This document shows, piece after piece, positions 44,440 to 56,186 of a stretch of 64,000 bases of DNA. Under the pieces are notes generated by a model. It ran no database searches. It was not told where the DNA came from and worked only from the letters and a program-made list of their open reading frames with translations. A program made the position numbers and the translations under genes. The stretch comes from Rhabdophis nuchalis (lineage: Eukaryota > Chordata > Lepidosauria > Squamata > Natricidae): NCBI GenBank assembly GCA_039707465.1, contig CM077645.1:58591850-58655849 (forward strand). Reading direction: 5' to 3'. Each line of letters opens with the position of its first letter. Within the stretch, counting starts at the first letter, position 1.

Positions 44440-44980
44440 CTGACTCCCCCTGAACTCATGGTTTCTGTTCAGAAAGCATTTGGATCACATAATCAAGCAG
44501 GCATTTACCCAGTTTTAACTGGTGCATAAATGTGGTCTAACCTGATGCACTGATAATGGTCACTTATGGCTAAGTCATTTCTTGATTAGATTACTGCAAG
44601 TTACATGTGCCACCCTTGAAGATCTATAAAAACCAGCACATTTTTACCTAAGTATATATAGTGATCAGCCATGGTAATGTAGCTCTGATACATTAGCTGC
44701 ACTGATTACCAGTAGGTTTCTGAATGTAATTTAAAGTGCAGTTTACATTTTATAAAGATATCACTCAGCCCCTGGATATCTTAGGGACTACCTTTCACCA
44801 GTAATTTATCTCATTTCAACCTGGAAAACTAGGGAGTGCCGGATAAGTATCCCCACTTACCTGGACTTGAAGTGGGGAGTGTTCTTTGTAGCAGCTTCCT
44901 TCCTCTGGAATAGCTTAACCACAAAGATTAAATGCCACCCCCATATACATGGTTTTCCAGACATAGATCAAAGCATTATT
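44440..44980 (+). pseudogene. Ancient L2 LINE relic, part 2
   Basis: Continues the relic at 41600-42358 beyond the young insertion. Decayed frames give LLDYCKLHVPPL near 44590-44630 (compare SRLDYCNALYMGLP), then LIH.LH.LPVGF...FKVQFTFYK near 44690-44760 (compare LRELHWLPVAFRVRFKVLITIFK). Confidence 0.62.
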
Positions 44981-45164
44981 CTTCTTTGTACAGTGATGCC
45001 ATTTTTAAAAATTCTATAATTTATTAGCTTCTTTTTCTTAATTACCACTATATTTCTTTTCTTTTGATTTTAAGGTTATATTGTGTAAAAAGCCTAAGTT
45101 GAATTGTTTGCAGGTGGTCAGATAATTGTATTGTCTTAGAAAGTTGCATATACTTTCAGACTTA

Positions 45165-46074
45165 CTGTATTTTTCCGAGTATAAGATGCACCAAAGTATA
45201 AGACTTACCAAGGCAAATTACAAAAAAACTAGGTAGGTAGATAGAGAGATACAGAGGGAGAGAAAGAAAGAGAAATACGGTAGGTAGGTAGGTAGGTAGA
45301 GAGAGAGAGAGAGAGTAGGTAGATAAAGGGATAGAGAGAGAGAGAAATAGAGAGAGAGAGAAATGCAGTAGGTAGGAGAGAGAGAGTGTGTGTAGGTAGG
45401 TAGGTAGGTAGGTAGGTAGGTAGGTAGGTAGGTAGGTAGAAGAAAAGAGAAAGAGAAAGAGATAGAGAGAGAGAGGTAGGTACAGTAGGTAGGTAGAGAG
45501 AAAGAAAGAGTAGGTAGGTAGGTTGATGTTTCCAGGTGTATTTATTCATCTCCTGGAGAAGGAAATCGCTGACAAATCTTAGGACTTTGTTTCTGCTGGC
45601 ACAGAAACAGTTAAAGAGCTTTCCAAAAGGAAATAGAAAGTGTTTTTGCACTCTGCAAACCTCCCCAAAATGGCCCGTTTCCGGGGCCATTTTTTTTCCA
45701 AATAAAAAGCATGAATAGCCTTGGGGGGGTTTGCAGAGTGCTCTGGGGGGATCAGAAATGAGCAAAAAAATGGCCCATTTATCGCAGAAACGGGCCATTT
45801 TTGTGTCAAATAAATTGCATGCATAGCCCTATGGAGGCTTATAGAGTGCTGCTGGGGGCTGGGAGGGGAAAAACGGCCCGATTTAGGCTCATTTCTCCCC
45901 TCCCCAGCCCCCAGGAGCTCTCTGGAAGCCTCTATAAAGCTAGGCACAGCCAGTTTGGTGAAGGGGGTGGGGTTCCAGGAGGCAAAAAATGCTGTATTCG
46001 ATGTATAAGACGCACCCAGATTTTCAACCTCTTTTTAGAGGAAAAAAGGTGCATCTTATACTCCAAAAAATATG
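45165..46074. mobile_element. MITE with inner (GTAG)n tract
   Basis: Left end TTTTTCCGAGTATAAGATGC and the right end, its inverted counterpart (GCATCTTATACTCCAAAAAA), form terminal repeats of about 25 bp. Similar internal copies occur at about 45995-46015. Flanks TTA on both sides hint at a TA- or TTA-type duplication. The interior holds the microsatellite at 45230-45520 and inverted blocks around GGCCATTTTT. No transposase. Superfamily unclear. Confidence 0.6.
45230..45520. repeat. (GTAG)n/(AGAG)n compound microsatellite
   Basis: About 290 bp of purine-rich repeats dominated by GGTA and GAGA units. Confidence 0.95.
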
Positions 46075-46154
46075 TTATATCATACAAAACAGTGATGACA
46101 ACACAAAAGGACAACAATTGGAAGGATATTAGGGGAAAGCCTCACTCATAATGA

Positions 46155-46205
46155 TGGTTATACAAGTACAATGACAATAAAGATTATACTTATACTTATT
46201 TAAAA
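46155..46205 (+). mobile_element. LINE 3'-terminus fragment (CR1/L2/Rex1 group)
   Basis: 'tacaatgacaataaagatta' then TACTTA repeats. It matches the 3' end of the LINE at 52721-57340, whose minus-strand tail reads AATGACAATAAAGATTATTA. Confidence 0.6.
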
Positions 46206-46510
46206 GGATGGAAGCGAACACAACTTTGATTTTAAGGATCAAGTTTGCCTTTCAGTTGCACACATTTAGCATCATGTTTAGTAGCTGTTCTCTCTCTCTC
46301 TCTCTCTCTCTCTCACTTTCTCTGCTCCTCTCTTCATCCTCTCACCCACCAACTTAATTTCATTCCTGAACTCACTGGTAGGAAATGGAATGTCCACAGT
46401 AGAAGGGGAATAATAAGAAATCACTAATGCTTTTGGATTTTTTTAATACCACTTATTTTTATATGTAAATAACCCAAGGAAGTGAACATACTTAATGCTC
46501 CTTTCTCCTA
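46206..46510. other. Unannotated stretch with (CT)n
   Basis: Contains a (TC)n microsatellite at about 46288-46314; otherwise nothing recognised. Confidence 0.6.
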
Positions 46511-46685
46511 TTTTCCTTACAATAACAAACCTGTGGGTTTAGGCTGAGAGAGAGTGACTGGTCCAAGATCATCCAGCCAGCTTTTATGTCTAAGGCAGTT
46601 AGAGTAAAAGTTGTTGGATTATCCTTTCTTCTCCCTAGAGTGCTCCCTCCCAAGTGAATAACATAGAAAAAATGAAGCCTTGTCT
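46511..46685 (-). mobile_element. tRNA-derived SINE relic (MIR/CORE-like)
   Basis: Plus-strand phrases 'gactggtccaagatcatcca' and 'gtctaaggcagttagagtaa' resemble the reverse complement of a MIR/CORE-type SINE (compare 62850-62990). Heavily decayed. Confidence 0.45.
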
Positions 46686-47414
46686 GCAATCTTTTAATGT
46701 GATCATCAAGTCATCATACCCTATATTCACTCATTTGCTTTGAAGTTTTAAACCGCATTCTTGCAATGTAGTCTTGAATATAGTTTTTCCAGTGCTGGCT
46801 AAAGGCACCCAAAGCCATTCTCTAGAGCCATAGAGATATCACACTGTGTCTTCAGAGCCTCATGTATAGATTTCATTGTTAAAGTTATATAAATATGCTT
46901 TCAATAGTGTTGTTAGAAATAACAAGAGTTGAATAACTACAGAGGCCACTAAATGTCACTAATAAGGAAACAATTTATGTATGTTAAAACATTAAGCCAA
47001 AGTATATAAAAGCTACTTTATTTAACCTTTTTCCAATAAGAATACCCAAATGATACTTTAAACCTTTTAAAGATCTACAACAATATCAATATATCCTTAA
47101 TACCATAGGTTACATTTTAATTAGAAGAGGAACATTAAAACTTCACTTAATCTAGGTTTTGAAATTCAGGTACACTATGTATAACTTTCTTATTGGTCTA
47201 ATTTGGGGGGATGGAAAAAGAATAACAATGGGAATACTTCAAGAAAAATCAAATCTGGTTGCTACATTCCAATTAGTCACTTGATAATTACTTTTTCAAC
47301 TCTGAAGTTAAAAGAGGTTGAAAGACTGGTTGTGAGATTTATACATATTCTTGTTCTCTTACCAGAGATACATTTCCAATACTTTCATAACTGCGTAATA
47401 GTGTGACAAGATCA
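46686..47414. other. Unannotated AT-rich stretch
   Basis: Nothing recognised. Confidence 0.45.
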
Positions 47415-47737
47415 TTCTTCTTATTGTTGTTAGTTGTGAAGTTGTGTCTGACCCATCGCAACCCCATGGATAATGTTCTACCAGGCCTTCCTGTCCTCTA
47501 CCATCTTCTGGAGACCATTTTAAACTTATGCCTACTGCTTCGGTGACTCCATCCAGCCGCCTCATTCTCTGTCATCCCTTCCTTCTTTTGCCTTCAATCT
47601 TTCCCAACATTAGACTCTTGCCCAGTGAGTCCTTCCTTCTCATTAGGTGACCAAAGTATTTAAGTTTCATCTTCAGTATCTGGCCTTCCAAAGAACAGTC
47701 AGGGTTGATCTCCTCTAGGATTGACCGGTTTGGTGAG
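47415..47737 (-). mobile_element. BovB (RTE) LINE 3' fragment
   Basis: Read on the minus strand this is the 3' end of BovB. The last part of the RT ORF survives in the frame ending near 47430 (MRRLDGVTEA, then a decayed region and HYPWGCDGSDTTSQL, where the family has a VHGVAKSRTRLSD-like end). Upstream lie 'aggattgaccggtttg' and 'gaccaaagtatttaagt'-type blocks familiar from BovB. 5'-truncated and diverged. Confidence 0.82.
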
Positions 47738-48793
47738 TATCAATTTCATTCTTATATTGCATTAAATAATTACGTAGTTAATACAGAAACAAAAGTTGGA
47801 AAAGAGAGAGCAAAGAATTACACTGCTATTATGCACAGTTTCCTATTTTAACAAAGAACAAAGAGTCTAATCATATGTCTAAAAAGTTTACTTTTTTTTA
47901 AAAAAATTATTTTAGATTTATAACTAAATTATATTGGTGAATATGATTACACTGTATTTTATTGAATGTTGTCTGTAAAAGAATTAAATATTTATCAAAC
48001 TTAAAGAAGTGCATAGTGAAAAGCATATATTGTCTGTCCGTAGAGCTATCTCTTTGTCAATCTATCCATGTACAAAAGTATTTAAATAGTTTTCCAGCAC
48101 TATTTAGGGTTATTTATTTCTTTTATTTTTCATTTAAAGAAAGAAAAAATCAAAGGAAAACTTAGAAAAAGAAAAGAAAATGTAAAATTTTAGCTTCCAC
48201 CCTTCTTTCCATCCAGTAGCATTATACTTAAGGTTAAGAGGCACTATTTAGCACATTCAGTGAAATTCCCAACTCATCTAATAGGAAAAAATAAAAAGAA
48301 TTGAATCACTCCATAATTAAAATGTCTATCTATGTTTTCCTATTGGAATGGTACATGAAAGTGGCTAAGATATTAATTTATAATCTGTGTCTGTATGATA
48401 CTTTGTAATATATTTGAAGATAATTTAATCTGTCTCCTATTATTATTAATCATACTGCTGGGTAAATATTTTGACCGAGGTAACTGGATGAATTTTAAGG
48501 TTATAACCACAAAATCCATTCTATATAATCCTGGTAAAATTGTCTCATGGTTTCTCAGCAAATCATTTGGCATCAAATATTTATTTAATAAACACTACAC
48601 CTAATGTAGAATAATTATCTGGAAAGAAAAAAGTGTTAAAAACCCATGGGTGCTTTAAATATCTCTATTGGAAGAAATTTGTAATACAAAAATATTTAAA
48701 AAGTAATTGGCCCTCCATCAGCTAAACTCTTGCTCCACAGTCCAATACTTTTTTGTTTAGATATTCCAATGAAAACTAAAGCACTTTTAGATA

Positions 48794-48795
<2 letters not shown>
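47738..48795. other. Unannotated AT-rich stretch
   Basis: Nothing recognised. Confidence 0.45.

Positions 48796-48796
<1 letters not shown>

Positions 48797-48832
<36 letters not shown>
48797..48832. repeat. (GT)n microsatellite
   Basis: About 18 uninterrupted GT units. Confidence 0.95.
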
Positions 48833-48834
<2 letters not shown>

Positions 48835-50980
48835 AGCAGTTTCCCTGCAGTTAGTGGGTAGACATGAACATGCCACTGACTATTGATGGAACTATTTAGG
48901 TTGTTCATTCCTGGTTTTATAGATAGGTCATTTCATCATAGTTCACAATTCATTGCAATCAAGCAGGTTCCAACCACAAAGTCCAGCCCTACCTGATGCT
49001 GCTATTGGCTGTCAGCCTAATAAGGTTTCAACCAAGGCCACCAAGGTCACCATCTCACCACCATTGTTGCTTTATAATACTTCTAATAGGATGCTGCATG
49101 TTGTGGCCACCTATCTTCCAGATCACTTGTTCTAGTCACATCATGCCGCCTTCTCATTACAACAACCAATGGAATTGGCAACCAAAGGCTAGGGCTCCTG
49201 GTTGTAATCACTAATCTCATCAACTCAGCCCTCCAGAGGCCCACAAGCACCAGCTCTTGTCATCTTAATCAAAACCTGGCCACATCCAATATCTTCACCA
49301 GCTATCAACTGCTACCAAAATGTCTGAGATAAGTGAATTGGGTTTGTTCAATCAACTGCTTGCCACCATGATCTATCTCAGTAAGTGAATTGAATATTTG
49401 ATGTCAACATGGATTTAGTCAGGAATAAATTATGTTAAGTAGTGGCAATTTTAAATCACCAAACACCCTATAAGACAAATCTAAATATCAAAAATCTAAA
49501 TGCAATATACAAACATAACTCCATTACTAAGAATAATCAGTTCCAAAAGAACAATATATAGGAAACATGTCTGTCTATTATGACGGCAAGGCTGTATTTT
49601 TGTCACCTCTTCTTTTCAAACATTACCTTTTATAGTGGTCTCACATATCATAGTACCATTTTGAATTAATACTGTTAATACTCTATCTGGCAGCTAATTC
49701 AATTATACTTTACAGCAGACAATGTTTGGAATTTAATTTCATACTTCTGCTTTAGAGAATGCATTTCATAATGCTGTTTCTACCTTTCTCCAAACTGTGA
49801 GATATTATTTAGAGACCAAATCTTTTACATTTTCTTTCTGAATTTATAAAGAATACATTCAACATTCCATTTCCAACTACATATTCTGATTTGCTATAAT
49901 TTAACTATGTATTAATCTTCAGTTTTCAATTTAATTTTTGTTCAACCTGATTCATTTTCATCATTTGTCTGTATGTTGTGTACATATTCTGATATCTCTT
50001 TTACGACATTCAAATGTATATTGTAAGCCTGTGATTAGCTCTATTCTTTAACAGTGCATCTTGTTTGAAAATACATCCTAGTGAATAAAATGTTTAGTAA
50101 ACACACATAAGACAATTATTTTGAGATACTTTGAATGATTATATAGTAATAGAGAAAAGAGGAAGGAATTGCTGGAAAATTGCCAGCTCAGCTACAAGGA
50201 GAAGTCAAGCAACAGCCTAACAAAAGTCCTTGCACAGCTGCAAGAGGCTGTAAACTAGAGCTCCCGCAAGTTCCATGAAGCCTTATCTGGTTATTTCCAG
50301 AGGAAGGCAAGCAGTCTGGGGACATTGCTTAATTTAAGTAGCATAAGAACCTGCCTCAGATAGCTTCTCAAAAAAAAACATGACTTTTGAAGCAATTGAC
50401 ATTTCAAAAGGAACTTTTACTGAGAGAAATTGATTGCAGAGAAGTCAGGTGGAATCTGAAATTCATGCATGAATTGTTAGACTAATGTTTTTTCTTCAAC
50501 CCCCATCCTAATGCCCATGTCCACTGATGGCCAATCAGATGTTGCAAATGTGTTTTGAGAACTGCAAGGCTCGATGGTGATAATAGTTTTTTCTCGGAGT
50601 GCCACGACCTCGGTAACAAGCTGAAACTGACTGAGAGGACGTTTTTCCAGATGCCAATGCCTCATCCCTAATTCCAAAGCAGGTATAACAAAAGTGAAAG
50701 CGTACACAGCATTCAATCCATAAAGTCTCTCCTCTCCTCTTTGGAATAGTACCATTCCGACGGGGACCTGACAGGTAGAGAACAGTAAAGTTGCTTACAT
50801 TATCTATTTACAAGTGGTTGTTTGTGCCTGACATTAATCTTTACAGATGCATTCTCATATTCTCAGGGAAAAGAAAATTCTCCAGGATAGTTACTGGCCC
50901 ACCAGCAACTGCTGGGTACTCCATGGTATTGTGGAAGTATTGCTCTGGCATCAACAGGGAAGAAAACAGAGATGAGGAAC
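48833..50980. other. Unannotated stretch
   Basis: No gene recognised. The segment just before 50980 may be the 5' side of the gypsy relic that follows, but no LTR could be defined. Confidence 0.4.
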
Positions 50981-51860
50981 TTGGTAGCCTTGGTTCTTTA
51001 ATTGGTTCAGCAACAAGCTCAGAATGACCAGCATCCAGTGGTCCCAGTACCTCCAGAGGTTCTAGCCACACAGCCTGAGTTGCTGTGTTCCCATGAAGGT
51101 TTGCCAGAGAAGTTTAAGAAGAAAAGTAGACAAAATGAGAACCTTCATCAGTAGTGTGAGTTGTTTATGACAATCCAAGCTGCAGAATTCCATATGGACT
51201 GTGCAGGGGTATCCTTTATATTCAGTTTGCTGAAAAATCAGGAGCCACATAGGCACAATCAATAATAGAGAGCAATGATCTCTATTATTATGGACAATTA
51301 TGGACAGTTATCAGAACTTTATGTATAGATATTTTGGAGCATATTTTGGAGACCCAATTAGTGCAGTAACAGCCAGTGACAAAATTTGGCTTCTCTGGCA
51401 AAGCAATAAGGTGCCTCTACGTAGATGATTTCAAGTTGTGGGCAGAAGATATGTATTGGAATGAAGCACACCAGCTTCCAAACTGAGCTGGTGAGAGAAG
51501 GGTCTCACAGGATCTGAAAGTGTTGTCCAAATGTTAAATTACCATAGATGTCCATTCATGTGCAAATGTAACAAGAACAGACATATGAGCCCTGGCCTGG
51601 GTCTTGCTTCAGGACGATTGCTGCCCTCATGTTTAACACATCAGATTTGAGAGAAGGAAAGCCAACACAATTGGGAGCAGCTAGAAAAATAGCAGCTGCT
51701 AAGGAGAGACAAAGACGGAGGAATTTGTTTGTACTGTAGCATGCTAGGACATGCCATCAGAGCTTGCTCAGTAAGTGTTTCACTCAGTTATGGTAGACTC
51801 ACCAACCAGGGCATGAGAGCAACACCCCTCTAACTAAGCTCCAGTCCTCAGAAATCACAA
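50981..51860 (+). pseudogene. Sushi-type Ty3/gypsy gag relic
   Basis: Fragments in shifting frames follow the order of a sushi-ichi-type gag: GLPEKFKKKSR near 51100, CELFMTIQAAEFH near 51158-51195, FIFSLLKNQ near 51215, FGDPISAVTASDKI at about 51340-51390, YVDDFKLWAEDMYWNEAHQL at 51420-51480, and a zinc knuckle CLYCSMLGHAIRAC (C-X2-C-X4-H-X4-C) at about 51725-51770. Stops and shifts show it is not a domesticated gag gene. No protease, RT or LTR seen nearby. YVDD here belongs to gag, not to an RT active site. Confidence 0.7.
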
Positions 51861-52720
51861 TGGCCCCTCTCTCAGTAGCTGATAGGGTGGGCCATCTAAT
51901 TTTTAAAGAGGGCTGTATTCCCTGGGTGGTAGACATTTTGTACAAGTAGCATAAGGCTCAATCATTGTTAAAAGAACAACTAGACCAAGCTAAACCAAGT
52001 CCTTTTTCTATAAAAGGACTACTGACACTCATTGGCAGAAGGGACTGCCTATTGCTACAGAAGGTTGTAAATCAAATTTTTGGTTTCTATCAGACTCTCA
52101 AAGAACCTTATTGCAAAGTTTGTGGGCTCTTTTAAAATCCTACAATGGAATAAATAAATATTGTGGCCTTTCACTTGCAATTTCCACTGTCTTCCTTTTT
52201 TCCCCATTTTCCAGTTTTCCATCATTCCATCCCCATTTTCTACTCTTGACATTAGACAGGTGCCACCAAGCCCTTTACAATCACACCTGCCTTCCCCCCA
52301 GTGATTTTTCAAGAAGAGGAGAAGTTCCAAGTTGAAAAAATATTGGACTCAAGGGAATGGAGTAAAGTCATGTATTGTGATTCACTTGAAAGGCTATCCT
52401 GAAAGAGAACAAGGCAATAAGTACATTGTTGGAAGACTTAAAGCACCTGGTTAGGAACAGATCAATATGATCTCTGAGATCTGGCATATGATCAATTAAA
52501 CCAATCAATTAATCAATAATTTTTATTTATTAACAAGCCTATGGAATGATGTAAAAATTCAGTTTAGTTTATAAATCAATCCCTTTAGGACTGCAAGGTG
52601 GAATATTAGAATAGGCTCAGAATTTCCTAATTGAAAAAAAATTACAAATGAATGGTAAATACTGGTAGATGTTCTGGGCCAAAACCTAAGGTGTATGGAA
52701 TCTTTTAGGAAATGGTAGTC
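51861..52720. other. Unannotated stretch
   Basis: No gene recognised; could include decayed downstream parts of the gypsy relic. Confidence 0.4.
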
Positions 52721-52893
52721 TCATCATCATAATCATAATCATAATAATCTTTATTGTCATTGTAAAAATTACAATGAAATTGGTTTTAACTGGTGGAAAA
52801 TTATAACAGAAACAAAGAAGAGAGAAAAGAAAAAAGAAAAAAAGACTAGCATGTGCATGGAGTGATTGCGGTTGAATTTAAAAGTCTCACAGC

Positions 52894-53745
52894 TCATGGA
52901 TAGAAGCTACCTTTAAACCTGTTCGTTCGGCTGGCTATACTTTGATATCTTCTGCCTGATGGTAGAAGGGCAAAGAGATACCAACCAGGGTGTGAATCAT
53001 CTCTGAGAATCTTCCTTGCTCTGCTAAAGCAGCAAGATCTGGCGATGTCATCCAGTGATGTCAGAGGGCAACCAATGGTTTCTTGTGCCGAATTGATCAC
53101 TCTCTGTAGTGCCTTCCTCTCCGCAACTGTTAAACCAGCATACCACACTGTGATACAATATGTGAGGACACTTTCTATGATGGACCGGTAGAAAGAGGTC
53201 ATCAGCCGTTGTTCCACCTGATTTTTCCGCAGGACTCTAAGGAAATGAAGTTTCTGTTGAGCTTTTCCAATCACTAGAGATGTGTTGTTTTTCCAGGTGA
53301 GATCTTGGCTAATAAGCACTCCTAAGAATTTAAAAGAGGAAACCCTCTCCACATAGCCCCCCTCGATATACAGTGGGGCAGGTTCCTCTCTGTGCCTCCG
53401 GAAATCTAGCACCATCTCCTTTGTCTTGCTAGTATTTAGATGTAAGTTGTTTCTTGAGCACCATGCGGATACCTTCTGGACTTCTTCCCTGTATGCTGAT
53501 TCGTCCCCTCCAGTTATGAGACCCACCACCGTTGTGTCATCTGCAAACTTTATTATGATGTTTGATGGATCAGAGGATATGGAGTCATATGTATACAGTG
53601 AGTAGAGGTAGGGGCTGAGCACACAGCCCTGAGGGGAGCCTGTGCTGAGCTTCAGTGTGGAAGATGTAAAGAACCCAACCCTTACTGTTTGTGGACGATT
53701 GGTCAGGAAGTCTTTGATCCATTCACAAGTAAGGGGAGGGAAATT
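52894..53745 (-). pseudogene. LINE reverse transcriptase, C-terminal part
   Basis: The frame is open from about 53745 to the stop at 52894. The annotated Met at 53622 is only an internal codon. It carries STGSPQGCVLSPYLYSLYT, the catalytic FADD (53536-53547), NTSKTKEMVLDFR and VERVSSFKFLGV. Its C-terminal end has FYRSIIESVLTYCITVWY and LLPSGRRYQSIASRTNRFK. The separation from the upstream RT part is a single frameshift. Confidence 0.85.
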
Positions 53746-54912
53746 CAGTCACCTTTTCAATGAGAATGCCTGGTAGGATGGTGTTAAAGGCCGAGCTATA
53801 ATCTATAAAAAGCATTCTGACATAATTCCCAGATTTCTCAAGGTGGCTCAGTGCGATATGGAGAGCAGTGGTGATGGCATCCCCTGTCGACCTGTTGTTT
53901 CTATACGCAAACTGGTGTTGATCAAAACTTGGTGGAAGACAGGACCTGAGGTGTTGTAGGACCAGTCTCTCAAAGCACTTCATCACTATAGACGTCAGTG
54001 CAATGGGTCTATAGTCATTCAAGCTTTTTATGGCTGCTGTCTTTGGAACTGGGATAATGGTGGCTGCTTTCAAGCATGATGGGACTCTAGCCTGTTTCAG
54101 GGAGAGGTTAAAAATCCTTGTCAGAACCCCTGCTAATTGGTCAGCACAGGTTTTTTCCACTTTCCCCAACACCCCGTCTGGACCTGCAGCTTTGTTGGGA
54201 TTTACAGCCTTCAGCTCAGCTCTCACTTGATGTTCATCCAGGGTGAGTGGCTGGATGTTAGAGGGCCTTTGTGATAAAGCCACAGAGACTGGTCTTTTTA
54301 CCTCAAAGCGGGCGAAGAAGCTATTTAGCTCCTCTACTAGCAGGGCATCAGCATTGGTTATTTTTTTTGTATTGCCCTTATAGTTGGTTAGGTGTTGTAG
54401 TCCCTGCCACACCTGCCTTGAGTTGTTATCTTCCAGATACTTCTCTACCTTTTTCTTGTATTCCTGTTTAGCTGCCTTAATGCCTCTTCTCAAGTTTGCC
54501 CTGGCTTCATTATATTTGTCTCTGTTTCCTGCTTTGAAAGCGGAGTTTCGGGCTCTAAGCAGTGATTGTACCTCTGCTGACATCCAGGGTTTACGATTGC
54601 TGTAAACTCTGATACGTTTATTCACTGTTACATTATCTGTACATGTTTTAATGTATGAGAGTACAGTGTCAGTGAATTCTTGCAGCTCCAAGTGTTCAAA
54701 TATACTCCACTCGGTAGTCTCAAAGCAGTCCTGTAACTGACAGAGTGCTCCCTCTGGCCAGATTTTGACAGTTTTCAAGACTGGCCGTATCCTTTTCCTG
54801 AGGGGAATATACTTTGGGCACAGCAGCAGAGAGATGTGGTCAGACGTACCCAGATGGGAGAGGGGGATTGCTCTATATGCCTGTCTTAAGTTTGAGTACA
54901 TATGGTCTAGAG
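53723..54912 (-). pseudogene. LINE endonuclease-RT linker and RT N-terminal part
   Basis: Begins right after the hAT insertion with DHMYSNLRQAYRAIPLSHLG and SDHISLL, the end of the endonuclease domain containing its final catalytic DH. It continues with WPEGALCQLQDCFETTEW, NRKPWMSAEVQSLLRARNSAF, AAGPDGVLGKV, LNDYRPIALTSIVMKCFERL, QFAYRNNRSTGDAI and LFIDYSSAFNT (first catalytic Asp). Residues upstream of DHMYS in the longer frame derive from hAT sequence and are not LINE protein. Confidence 0.87.
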
Positions 54913-55109
54913 CAGGGGTGGGTTTCAAATTTTTTGGAACAGGTTCTGTGGGTGTGGCCTGCTTTGTGGGAGTGGCTTGCCGGCCATGTGACCGGGTGGG
55001 AGTGGCTTGCCAGCCATGTGACCGGGTGGGAGTGGCCAACTTGGAAAATGTGAAACTCACTTAACAATGGTCTTGGTTAACAACTAAACTTTTGGGCTCA
55101 ATTGTGGTC

Positions 55110-55640
55110 ATACATTCTTTCTTTCTTTCTTTCTCTTTCTTTCCTTCTCTCTCTCTTTCCCACTTTCTCTCTCTCTTTCCCACTTTCTCTTTCTCTTTCT
55201 TTCTTTCTTTCTCTTTCTTTCTTTCTTTCCCTCTTTCTTTCTCTTTCTCTCTTTCTTTCCCTCTTTTTCTTTCTCTTTCTTTCTTTCTCGCTTTCTCTTT
55301 TTCTTTCTCTCTTTTTTCTCTCTTTCCTTTCTGTCTCTCTTTCTCTGTCTTTCTCTCTCTTTCTTCTCTCTCACTTTTTTCTTTCTTTCTTTCTTTCTTT
55401 CTCTTTCTTTCTTTCTCTCTCTGTCTCTCTCCCCTTCATCCGCCCATCTATCACTCTGTGTTTGTGTGTGTGTGTGTCTGTCTCGCATTCACGCACTTAA
55501 ATCACTTTCTGCGTCTCTCTCTTTCTCTCCCTCCCTCCCTCTCTGTCTCTGTGTGTGTGTCTGTCACTCTCTGATTCCCCCCTCCCTCCCTGTCTCTCTG
55601 TGTGTCTGTGCCTCTCTCTGTCTGTCTGTCGTCGTGGCCG
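55110..55640. repeat. Polypyrimidine (CTTT/CTCT)n tract
   Basis: About 530 bp nearly all C/T on the plus strand, ending in CTGT/GTGT repeats. Ser/Phe/Leu frames here are artefacts. Confidence 0.95.
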
Positions 55641-56186
55641 CCCGCCCCCCCCCCCGCGGAGCCTCTTCATCCCGGGGCCGCTGTGCTCACTCACCTTAGC
55701 CTGCCCTCTCCGCCGCCCGGGCGCCTGCAGCTGAGAAGCGTGTGTGTGTGTGTGTGTGTGGGAACAGGGAAAGTTTTGCCGCGAGTGGCGGGGGGTGGGG
55801 TGGGGGTTCGCGCAGCTTAGCGCGCTCTTGTTCCACTGCCCCTAGCCGGCAGGCTCGCTGCCTTTGAAGCCTGCCGGCTAGGGACAGCGGAACAAGAGCG
55901 CGCTAAGCTGCGCGAACCCCACCCCACCCCCCGCCACTCGCGGCAAAACTTTTCCTGTTCCCACACACACACACACACACACGCTTCTCAGCTGCAGGCG
56001 CCCGGGCGGCGGAGAGGGCAGGCTAAGGTGAGTGAGCACAGCGGCCCCGGGATGAAGAGGCTCCGCGGGTGGCGGGCGGGCGGGCACGACGACAGACAGA
56101 CAGAGAGAGGCACAGACACAGAGAGAGACAGGGAGGGAGGGGGGAATCAGAGAGTGACAGACACACACACACAGACAGAGAGGGGC
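55538..56186. repeat. ~317-bp-arm CpG-rich palindrome
   Basis: Left arm about 55538-55854, right arm about 55869-56186, 14-bp loop. The arms include microsatellite ((GT)n against (AC)n) and unique CpG-rich DNA, with only small length differences. The palindrome could extrude as a cruciform. Confidence 0.88.

Noticed and set aside
51420..51480. YVDD as an RT active site
   Set aside because: The surrounding residues (DFKLWAEDMYWNEAHQL) and the downstream zinc knuckle fit a sushi-type gag, and no other RT motifs flank it.
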